DNA of 5,040 nucleotides from an uncultured Ignavibacteriota bacterium (GTDB taxonomy: Bacteria > Bacteroidota > Ignavibacteria > UBA10030 > UBA8401). The stretch is taken from positions 1-5,040 of the forward strand of contig CAIVNT010000365.1 of the NCBI GenBank assembly GCA_903907305.1, given 5' to 3'. This document shows positions 1-5,040 of the stretch, piece after piece. How positions within the stretch are numbered: position 1 is the stretch's first letter; each line of letters begins with the position of its first letter. The notes beneath the pieces are model-generated. The model did not search any database, was not told the origin of the DNA, and saw only the letters and a list, made by a program, of their open reading frames with translations. Position numbers and translations under genes: made by a program.

Positions 1-53
1 AATGTAAAAATATTTTTTTAGCTTTGTAATATATTTTTGAAAAGTACTATCTT

Positions 54-1139
54 ATGCTGCTACGATTAAAACCTTCATTGGATTGGCTGCTGGTCTTTGT
101 TCCGTTGACCATTGCCGGCGAATATGTGTTCCATTTCTCTGAGACAATCCTGTTCCTTTTTTCCTGTGTCTCAATTGTTCCGCTTGCCGGCTGGCTCGGG
201 AAAGCGACGGAGCACCTTGCGGAAAAAACCGGTGAGGGGATCGGCGGATTGCTGAATGCGACGTTCGGTAATGCAGCGGAACTGATCATCGCGGTGATGG
301 CGATTCGGGCGGGACTCTACGATGTCGTTAAAGCTTCCATAACCGGTTCCATCATCGGAAATATCTTATTGGTGCTTGGTGCATCGCTGCTTGCCGGTGG
401 ACTAAAACATAAAACTCTCAAATTCAGTGCGGCAGGAGCCAGCACTCTTTCCACAATGCTGACACTTGCATCCATCGGACTGATCGCACCGGCGATCTTC
501 CATTATTTCGGAGGAAGCAATGTTGCAGCTCGCGAAGCCGATCTGAGTGTTGAGATCTCGATCGTTCTGGTGATCACGTACGGATTAAGTCTTCTCTTTT
601 CATTGAAAACACACCGGCAGCTGTTTACTGGAGAGGCTGCCGAAGCGGCGAAAGTTGAGAGAGGTCGAGATGTCTCGTGGAGTCTCGGCAGGTCGGTTGC
701 AGTTCTATCTATTGCCACATTTTTTGTTGCGTGGATGAGTGAGATCCTTGTTGGTTCGGTGACGCATGCAGCGGAAGCAATGGGAATGACCAGTATCTTC
801 GTCGGTGTGATCGTGGTTGCGATCATCGGAAATGCAGCGGAACACAGCACCGCGGTGATGGTTGCAATGAAGAACAGGATGGATCTCAGTCTAGGCATTG
901 CGGTCGGCAGCAGCATTCAGGTTGCACTGTTCGTGTCGCCAATGCTGATATTTGCGAGTTATTTTATCGGTCCACGGCCGATGGATCTTGTCTTTACTCC
1001 CATCGAGATCGTTGCCATTGCACTTTCAGCGCTCATCACCGAACAGATTGCCAGTGACGGCGAAAGTAACTGGCTTGAAGGAGTTCAGCTTATTTCCGTG
1101 TACATCATTTTTGCGCTTGTTTTTTATTTTCTCCCATGA
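54..1139 (+). CDS. CAX-family Ca2+/H+ antiporter (inner membrane)
   Basis: This 361-residue protein is a cation/proton exchanger of the CAX/ChaA type, which uses the proton gradient to push Ca2+ (possibly other divalent cations) out of the cytoplasm. What I see: hydrophobic segments throughout, in two homologous halves. The first half carries GLLNATFGNAAELI at about residues 65-78 and the second IIGNAAEHSTAV at 257-268. These are the two GNxxE repeats whose acidic residues (E76 and E263) line the ion path in the family. A charged linker (about 185-207) joins the halves. AVGSSIQVALFV (283-294) and DGESNWLEG (335-343) are also typical of the family. Length matches bacterial CaxA/ChaA proteins (about 350-366), so it looks complete. 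The ATG at 54 is the first in frame. No good Shine-Dalgarno precedes it, only an A/T-rich stretch. Substrate is inferred; the family call is firm. Confidence 0.95.
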   Translation: MLLRLKPSLDWLLVFVPLTIAGEYVFHFSETILFLFSCVSIVPLAGWLGKATEHLAEKTGEGIGGLLNATFGNAAELIIAVMAIRAGLYDVVKASITGSIIGNILLVLGASLLAGGLKHKTLKFSAAGASTLSTMLTLASIGLIAPAIFHYFGGSNVAAREADLSVEISIVLVITYGLSLLFSLKTHRQLFTGEAAEAAKVERGRDVSWSLGRSVAVLSIATFFVAWMSEILVGSVTHAAEAMGMTSIFVGVIVVAIIGNAAEHSTAVMVAMKNRMDLSLGIAVGSSIQVALFVSPMLIFASYFIGPRPMDLVFTPIEIVAIALSALITEQIASDGESNWLEGVQLISVYIIFALVFYFLP

Positions 1140-1207
1140 TATTTTAAAGAATTAATTTTAGACAGTATTGATTCCGTTTTATTCTACCACGCATCACAGG
1201 GGTTTTC
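1140..1207 (+). other. Gap between antiporter and lipoprotein genes, weak promoter-like match
   Basis: This 68-bp A/T-rich gap has no hairpin followed by a T-run, so I see no intrinsic terminator for the antiporter. A weak sigma70-like pair is present: TAGACA at 1159-1164 and TATTCT at 1180-1185, only 15 bp apart, which is shorter than usual. The lipoprotein gene may therefore have its own promoter or be read through from the antiporter gene; the sequence does not decide. Confidence 0.25.
1198..1202 (+). promoter_or_regulatory. Ribosome binding site of the lipoprotein gene
   Basis: AGGGG lies 5 bases before the ATG at 1208. It is a clear Shine-Dalgarno sequence and fixes that start, which also gives a well-formed lipoprotein signal peptide. 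Confidence 0.7.
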
Positions 1208-1723
1208 ATGAAATACATTCTCGCCGCGGTCCTCATCGCTTCGTTCATCATTTCCGGTTGTTCCGGACTTCCCGAAGGCTCGCTTAAAAAACCGAAGATC
1301 ACCTATCTCCGTACCGATGTGACAGGAATTTCATTGGAAAAAGTGACAGCGAATGTCATTTTTCAGGCAGAAAATCCCAATCCGGTCTCATTGGATTTTA
1401 TTTCAATGAATTACAAACTGTTCCTTGAAGGTCAACAGGTGGTGGCGGGGGATGGGCTGAAATTCAATTTCATTGCGAACGCTGCAACAGAATTCACCGT
1501 TCCGGTAGAAGTGCAGTATGTGTCATTCTTTAAATCGGCGGAGAATATGACGAAAGCAGTGCTCGGCGGCAAAAGGACAGTTTCATTTGATCTGAAATCA
1601 TTATTGTTCGTAGATCTGAAGATGATCACCGTAGAGATTCCGGTGAATGCATCCGGTGAACTTCCCCTGCCGGAGATCAAAGCTCCGCAGATCAAGATCC
1701 CGAAACCGAAATTCAAATTCTAA
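1208..1723 (+). CDS. LEA14/WHy-domain lipoprotein
   Basis: The product is a 171-residue lipoprotein with a single LEA type 2 (WHy) domain. Residues 1-17 form a signal peptide (MKY, then a hydrophobic core) ending in the lipobox I-S-G-C, so Cys18 would be lipidated and the protein anchored in the cell envelope. The domain runs from about 30 to 147. It has the family signature AENPNPVSLDF at 54-64, where the Asn-Pro-Asn turn is the hallmark of LEA14-like beta-sandwiches, followed by MNYKLFLEGQQV. After the domain comes a tail (151-171) with repeating Pro/Ile/Lys units, ending IPKPKFKF and strongly basic. LEA14-type proteins are linked to desiccation and stress tolerance in plants; the role of bacterial lipoprotein versions is not established, so only location and fold can be stated. 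The stop is 6 bp from the stop of the convergent kinase gene. Confidence 0.88.
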   Translation: MKYILAAVLIASFIISGCSGLPEGSLKKPKITYLRTDVTGISLEKVTANVIFQAENPNPVSLDFISMNYKLFLEGQQVVAGDGLKFNFIANAATEFTVPVEVQYVSFFKSAENMTKAVLGGKRTVSFDLKSLLFVDLKMITVEIPVNASGELPLPEIKAPQIKIPKPKFKF

Positions 1724-1729
1724 CTGCCG

Positions 1730-2599
1730 TTATCGAAGCAGATCTTTCATCACAGCGTTGATCTGCCGATAGTAACTCTCTCCGAATAGATTCAGATGAT
1801 TGAAGAGATGGTAGAGTGAGTATAGTTTGCATCGTCTCTTCCAATCATCCTTCAGCGGATATGCTTCATCATAGGATGCATAGAACGCTCCGTCAAATCC
1901 TCCGAACAGCATCGTCATCGACAGATCCATTTCCCGGTGTCCGTAATAGACCGCCGGGTCGATCAGCACAGGAGTATCATTCTCCGTGCATAAAAAATTC
2001 CCGCTCCACAGATCCCCATGCAGTAATGCCGGCTGTTCACCGTCATCAACGAGTATCTTGTCGCTCAACGATTCCATTTTCCTGAACAGTGTCAAAAATT
2101 CCTTATCACAATAGCCGTTCGATTCCGCAAGACGGAATTGGAATTCCATTCTGTTCGCCAGAAAGAATTCTTTCCATGATAAACTGTACGGTTGATTCTT
2201 CTGCACGGTCGATCCGATATAATTGTCTTCAGTGAATCCGTACCTGTCCGAAACAGTGCGGTGCATCTGTGCGAGTTGTTTCCCTAAGAGTCCGAAGAAT
2301 AGCTCACGGCGGACCGGAGAGGTGACGGGAAGGTATTCCAGTATCAGGATATCCTCCGTTGCAACGATCACTCTGGGAATCTTGATGGCATTCGATCTGC
2401 GGAGTTCGTTCAGTCCGTTCGCTTCTTTGCGGAACATATCGGGATGCTGAGGTGAAATCTTCACGAAGACCGAACCGCCGCCTTCAATATCTGCGTGATA
2501 CGCTGAAGCGATAGACCCGCCGCTGAGCGGAGCAAGAGTGAGGACGTTCGTATTCAACGATGTTTGGATACGTGTGACAAGTAGTTCGTTTGTGTTCAT
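1730..2599 (-). CDS. Fructosamine/ribulosamine-3-kinase family protein
   Basis: This 289-residue protein belongs to the fructosamine kinase family (FN3K/YniA-like, protein-kinase-like fold). Such enzymes use ATP to phosphorylate O-3 of sugar adducts (ketosamines) on protein lysines, making them unstable so that the lysine is restored; most characterised bacterial members prefer ribulosamines or erythrulosamines. Visible parts: a glycine-rich nucleotide loop LSGGSIASAYHA (25-36), the ATP lysine in VFVK (K47), a helix-C glutamate at E59, the hinge LEYL (87-90), the catalytic loop LLHGDLWSGN (192-201; D196 as base, N201), the metal-binding DPAVYYGHREMDLSM (214-228), and the family C-terminus LYSLYHLFNHLNLFG (259-273). 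All key residues are present and the length is normal. The nucleotide loop has Ser29 where some eukaryotic FN3Ks have a redox-active Cys. The start has no clear Shine-Dalgarno. It lies downstream of the phosphatase gene and is probably cotranscribed with it. Confidence 0.93.
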   Translation of the reverse strand: MNTNELLVTRIQTSLNTNVLTLAPLSGGSIASAYHADIEGGGSVFVKISPQHPDMFRKEANGLNELRRSNAIKIPRVIVATEDILILEYLPVTSPVRRELFFGLLGKQLAQMHRTVSDRYGFTEDNYIGSTVQKNQPYSLSWKEFFLANRMEFQFRLAESNGYCDKEFLTLFRKMESLSDKILVDDGEQPALLHGDLWSGNFLCTENDTPVLIDPAVYYGHREMDLSMTMLFGGFDGAFYASYDEAYPLKDDWKRRCKLYSLYHLFNHLNLFGESYYRQINAVMKDLLR

Positions 2600-2680
2600 G
2601 TGATGGTGGGTTTTTGCAGAATATGACCGTTATCTTCAAGATGAAGGTCAGGTGTTACGAGCATCATGATGATGAATTGG
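2600..2680 (-). other. Leader/gap between phosphatase and kinase genes
   Basis: In the gap before the kinase start there is a hairpin-capable stretch: TGACC at 2624-2628 pairs with GGTCA at 2646-2650, enclosing TTCA/TGAA (2635-2638/2642-2645). A 10-bp perfect palindrome, CATCATGATG, lies at 2662-2671. Neither is followed by a T-run in the minus direction, so they are not intrinsic terminators. I found no convincing promoter for the kinase here, which fits cotranscription from upstream of the phosphatase. Confidence 0.3.
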
Positions 2681-2719
2681 CCGTCACCTTAAAGGTCTAC
2701 GACCTCGTAGAGGTGACGG
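2681..2719. repeat. REP-like palindromic element overlapping the phosphatase 3' end
   Basis: A perfect 9-bp inverted repeat, CCGTCACCT (2681-2689) and AGGTGACGG (2711-2719), encloses 21 bases that can form a second hairpin: AGGTC (2693-2697), loop TAC, GACCT (2701-2705). The core ACCT/AGGT alternates four times (2686, 2693, 2702, 2711). The element could therefore fold instead into two side hairpins, ACCTT/AAGGT and ACCTC/GAGGT. There is no T-run on either side, so it is not a normal terminator. It contains the phosphatase stop codon and about 12 preceding codons. It resembles dispersed REP-type elements, but only one full copy is in this window, so repetitive status is unproven. It may stabilise or separate the phosphatase and kinase parts of a shared mRNA. 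Confidence 0.6.
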
Positions 2720-3184
2720 TAAACTATTCTCTAAATCCTTCAAAAGACCCGCGCATGCATCTTCCAGAATATCCAGCACACGTTCGAATCCTTCAGGACC
2801 GCTGTAGTATGGATCGGGTACGCCGCCGACCTCTATCGATTCGCAATAATCGGTCATGAGCGAAAGCTTGTGATGATATTTTTTTTCACGGTCCATTGCT
2901 TTCAGGTCCGAAAGATTGTTCGCATCCATTGCAATGATCCGGTCGAACTGTTCAAAATGTCTCGCAGGATCGAATTGCTGTGCACGGCTGACCAATTCAT
3001 ATCCGCGCTTTCGTGCGTGGGAACGGGTGCGCGGATCAGGGAGCTCACCGATGTGGTAACCGGCAGTCCCGGCGGATTGGATCTCGAGCGGGAGTCCCGT
3101 AGCGAGCTTTTTCATGACCCCTGCGGCTGAAGGGGAACGGCAGATGTTGCCGAGGCAGACAAAGAGTATTTTGGTCGGTTTCAT
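2684..3184 (-). CDS. Low-molecular-weight phosphotyrosine phosphatase family protein
   Basis: This cytoplasmic phosphatase has 166 residues from the ATG at 3184. The catalytic P-loop VCLGNICRSP lies at the N-terminus: Cys10 is the nucleophile in CX5R with Arg16 and Ser17. SAGT follows at 37-40, FDRIIAMDANN at 80-90, and the general-acid loop VPDPYYSG at 122-129, with Asp124 as the acid and two Tyr after it. All catalytic residues are intact. Family members dephosphorylate phosphotyrosine; some instead act on sugar-phosphate adducts on proteins (ribulosamine-5-phosphates). The neighbouring ketosamine kinase favours the second role here, by inference. The family core ends near residue 152; the last 14 residues (NSLPSPLRGRRPLR) are mostly encoded by a palindromic element and look like an acquired tail. 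An in-frame TTG at 3193 could add three residues, but neither start has a Shine-Dalgarno. The ATG is preferred because it lies about 20 bases from the predicted transcription start. Confidence 0.93.
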   Translation of the reverse strand: MKPTKILFVCLGNICRSPSAAGVMKKLATGLPLEIQSAGTAGYHIGELPDPRTRSHARKRGYELVSRAQQFDPARHFEQFDRIIAMDANNLSDLKAMDREKKYHHKLSLMTDYCESIEVGGVPDPYYSGPEGFERVLDILEDACAGLLKDLENSLPSPLRGRRPLR

Positions 3185-3211
3185 ATTCGTCAATGGTCAA
3201 TTTATGGTGAA

Positions 3212-3239
3212 ATTATAGGGACTTTTTAGTGCAAATCAA
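3212..3239 (-). promoter_or_regulatory. Candidate sigma70-type promoter for phosphatase-kinase pair
   Basis: Reading the minus strand, TTGATT (3234-3239) and a perfect TATAAT (3212-3217) are 16 bp apart. Transcription would start near 3205, leaving about 20 leader bases before the phosphatase ATG. This is the best promoter match in the window. The match is by eye only. Confidence 0.5.
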
Positions 3240-3296
3240 ACTGTTGTCCCGCGTCAAACCTGCTCTATACTATGTGCCTCATAACACATCGTTTCC

Positions 3297-3325
3297 TTGA
3301 CTATTCACTCCATGCTTTCTATTTT
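3297..3325 (+). promoter_or_regulatory. Candidate promoter for the surface-protein gene
   Basis: TTGACT (3297-3302) and TATTTT (3320-3325) are 17 bp apart on the plus strand. This would start transcription near 3332 and leave a leader of about 100 bases before the ATG at 3435. The -35 match is good and the -10 match moderate. No Bacteroidota-type TAnnTTTG box was found in this gap. Confidence 0.4.
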
Positions 3326-3384
3326 CAAAGGACTTTTACATTCCTTTCTTTCAATGGTCAGCCAATAAAAATGTCAGTTTAAGC

Positions 3385-3397
3385 CACACGATGTGTG
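3385..3397. repeat. Short palindrome in leader of surface-protein gene
   Basis: CACAC-GAT-GTGTG is a 5-bp-arm palindrome about 40 bases before the start codon. Part of it, ACGATGTGT (3388-3396), is the exact reverse complement of ACACATCGT at 3284-3292, just upstream of the candidate -35 box. Together these could be operator sites or an mRNA hairpin. The arms are short, so chance is possible. Confidence 0.3.
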
Positions 3398-3424
3398 TCA
3401 AGATCCATTTGTTCAACCTGTTTT

Positions 3425-3428
3425 AGGA
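3425..3428 (+). promoter_or_regulatory. Ribosome binding site deciding the surface-protein start
   Basis: AGGA ends 6 bases before the ATG at 3435 but directly abuts the in-frame ATG at 3429. Spacing therefore favours 3435 as the true start. Confidence 0.6.
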
Positions 3429-3434
3429 ATGTTG

Positions 3435-5040
3435 ATGAACCGTTTTGCTACACCTTTCCTTTCCATTCTTTTCGTGCTTGCCATCGCCTGTTCTGCTGCA
3501 TTCGGAACAACGTACTATTCGCAGGGAAATCTGTCTCCGAATGCTCCTTCGAACTGGAACTCAGATTCCACCGGAGGTGGATCGGCCCCGTCAAATTTCA
3601 CTATTCCCAATGATATTTTTATTATTCGAAGCGCTGACTCCATGTCCCTATCGGGTGGATCATGGTCAATTTCAGGAAACCATTCTCAATTAAGAATTTT
3701 TGGGAAATTGAATCTTGCAGCTTCTACTTCAACCACGGTAGAATTTTGTGTTGTTCAATCAGGCGGGCAACTATCGCTGATGAACAGTGCGACAATGACT
3801 GTCAATAACGGAAGTGCTGTCATCTTAAGTCCAGATATGCTCGTTGCCGGGGTCTTCTTGAATTACGGTACATTTAACTATGGTTCCGGAGCAACCGGAC
3901 AGGTTACGAGTACTGGTTCATATTATCACCGGATCAACGGAGGAACGCTTCCGCTCTTTGAATGGATCGGTACGGCGAAGTGTATCGTAGATAATATAAC
4001 AACAGCTGGTTCTATTTCTGGTCTGAATCAAAGTTTTCAGAATTTCACATGGAATAGTGGTGCCCAAATAAATCCGGTCCAATTCAATTCACAATTTACC
4101 AGCGTCGGTGGATTGTTTTTGGTCAAGTCCACCGGCAGCACCGGAAGTATCGTTCTTTTCAACTCAACGGCAAATCTTTCCGTCCCGTACTTTGAGGTGG
4201 AAAACGGCATAGTGGATTTCACAACTACGGGTTCAGTGTTTCCCACGATAACTATTTCCGACAACGGCACAAGTTTTGACCTGTGGGCTTCAGGAACGAT
4301 CAGAACCTCCGGCGGCGGAAGCAAGGGTACATTTGTCTTCACCGCGGGTGACAGGAGCATTCAACAGTTGGGGACGATCGGCTCAGGTGTGGGATATCAT
4401 TTCCTGCCCGGCTCAATGGTCGGGATGAAGAACAATCTCATCACCGTGACCGGTGATATGGAGATCGATTCAGGGGCATTCTTTGGGTATAATAAGATCG
4501 GTGATGCAAACAATTTTCAATCGTTCACGATTGTGGGGAGCGGAGGAAAGTTCAAACTGAACGATCACGGATCGTTCTATGTGATGGATGACGGTGGACT
4601 GGAAACGAGCGGCGCTGCGGGAGCGGTGCAGGTGACCGGTGTGCGAGAATTCAGTCCCTACGCCAACTATTATTATTGGAATGCCAATATGGTGACGGGT
4701 TCAGGTCTGCCCGATACTGTCTATGGAAAAATCGAATCATGGCCGTTATCTCTTGCGCTCTCCAAGAATCTTACACTGCTTGGTAACCTCGCTATCATCG
4801 ATTCTCCCCTGAATGTCGGCTCATTCACTCTGGAACTCGGCGGTAAGGTCATCGATTCACTGATCAATTCCACGATGGGATATTTTCAGTCGAATTCCAA
4901 CGGCACGATCTTCTTTAATAAAAATTCAGCTGGTCAAAAAGTGCTGACCAATAATTCCCAATACGGGAATATTACATTCAACAATTATCCGAAGAGCCTT
5001 CCGTCCGGCACAATGAACATCTCCAATGTCTTCAGCCCGG
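3435..5040 (+). CDS. Large exported beta-rich surface protein, 3' end beyond window
   Basis: An uninterrupted frame of 535 codons runs off the right edge. Residues 1-24 are a Sec signal peptide: MNR, a hydrophobic core (about 7-18), then SAAFG before TTYYSQ, fitting signal peptidase I cleavage. Cys19 follows A-I-A, a poor lipobox, so lipidation is less likely. The mature part is rich in Gly, Ser, Thr and Asn and poor in charge and Cys. TYYSQGNLSPNAPSNWNS then IPNDIFIIRSADSMSLSGGSWSISG (about 26-81) resembles the opening of many Bacteroidota/Ignavibacteria exported proteins, where a 'sQGN..W' start is followed by a 'P.D.viI..g..v.l' strand. SGLNQSFQNFTWNSGAQ (195-211) and strand-turn repeats such as TGSTGSIVLFNSTANLSV (233-250) suggest a parallel beta-helix-like shaft. 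Such proteins often end in a type IX secretion sorting domain; that end is outside the window, so the route is inferred. Function is unknown; adhesin or sheath roles are possible. Confidence 0.85.
   Translation, partial: MNRFATPFLSILFVLAIACSAAFGTTYYSQGNLSPNAPSNWNSDSTGGGSAPSNFTIPNDIFIIRSADSMSLSGGSWSISGNHSQLRIFGKLNLAASTSTTVEFCVVQSGGQLSLMNSATMTVNNGSAVILSPDMLVAGVFLNYGTFNYGSGATGQVTSTGSYYHRINGGTLPLFEWIGTAKCIVDNITTAGSISGLNQSFQNFTWNSGAQINPVQFNSQFTSVGGLFLVKSTGSTGSIVLFNSTANLSVPYFEVENGIVDFTTTGSVFPTITISDNGTSFDLWASGTIRTSGGGSKGTFVFTAGDRSIQQLGTIGSGVGYHFLPGSMVGMKNNLITVTGDMEIDSGAFFGYNKIGDANNFQSFTIVGSGGKFKLNDHGSFYVMDDGGLETSGAAGAVQVTGVREFSPYANYYYWNANMVTGSGLPDTVYGKIESWPLSLALSKNLTLLGNLAIIDSPLNVGSFTLELGGKVIDSLINSTMGYFQSNSNGTIFFNKNSAGQKVLTNNSQYGNITFNNYPKSLPSGTMNISNVFSP

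Noticed and set aside
32..39. TATTTTTG, matching the Bacteroidota TAnnTTTG promoter box upstream of the antiporter
   Set aside because: No matching upstream TTTG box at the proper distance is present in the window, and the region is so A/T-rich that the match is weak evidence.
503..916. Minus-strand open frame of 137 codons
   Set aside because: It is antisense to the antiporter gene, whose family motifs are unmistakable in the plus frame.
2318..2328. AGAGGTGACGG, identical to part of the palindromic element at 2709-2719
   Set aside because: An 11-base match in a 5-kb window is expected by chance, and this copy encodes normal kinase residues without the other arm of the palindrome.
2590..3130. 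Two plus-strand open frames opposite the phosphatase gene
   Set aside because: They overlap conserved phosphatase codons on the other strand and have no domain or ribosome binding site of their own.
3191..3193. TTG as the phosphatase start codon
   Set aside because: It adds only three residues, has no Shine-Dalgarno, and is less usual than the ATG at 3184, which gives the typical short lead-in to the catalytic loop.
3395..3693. Two short plus-strand frames at the start of the surface-protein gene
   Set aside because: Both overlap the signal peptide and mature start of the long frame from 3435, which has the better ribosome binding site and far greater length.
4037..4360. Minus-strand open frame of 107 codons
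   Set aside because: It lies wholly opposite the large exported-protein gene, has no recognisable domain or start signal, and is best explained as a shadow.

Overview
This window holds five protein genes with short gaps and no RNA gene, insertion sequence or CRISPR array that I can support. It looks like a mid-GC Gram-negative bacterium of the Bacteroidota/Ignavibacteria (FCB) type. The grounds are a lipobox-bearing LEA-type lipoprotein, a very long Ser/Gly/Asn/Thr-rich secreted protein of the style those phyla export, and a mix of starts with and without Shine-Dalgarno sequences. This placement is an inference from style, not from a marker gene.

Layout: (1) 54-1139 (+) is a full-length CAX-type Ca2+/H+ antiporter with both GNAAE ion-binding motifs. 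(2) After 68 bp, 1208-1723 (+) encodes a small outer-envelope lipoprotein with an LEA14/WHy domain and a Lys/Pro-rich tail. (3) 1730-2599 (-), convergent with it and only 6 bp away, encodes a fructosamine/ribulosamine-3-kinase family protein. (4) 84 bp upstream of that kinase on the same strand, 2684-3184 (-) encodes a low-molecular-weight phosphotyrosine-phosphatase family protein; its last codons lie inside a 39-bp palindromic element. (5) A divergent promoter region of about 250 bp follows. From 3435 (+) to the end of the window runs one open frame of at least 535 codons, encoding an exported beta-rich surface protein cut by the window edge.

Genes 3 and 4 are the most coherent functional unit. 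LMW-PTP-type enzymes can act as protein-ribulosamine-5-phosphatases, and bacterial FN3K homologues act as ribulosamine/erythrulosamine-3-kinases. Run in series they would remove sugar-phosphate glycation adducts from proteins: the phosphatase strips the 5-phosphate, then the kinase phosphorylates O-3 so that the adduct falls off. A candidate sigma70-type promoter (TTGATT-16-TATAAT) in front of the phosphatase would drive both genes. The other genes look like ordinary ion-homeostasis and envelope functions with no evident link to this pair.

I do not see a clearly unprecedented system. The items most worth a second look are the phosphatase-kinase pair, the palindromic element fused to the phosphatase C-terminus, and the small repeats in the divergent promoter region.
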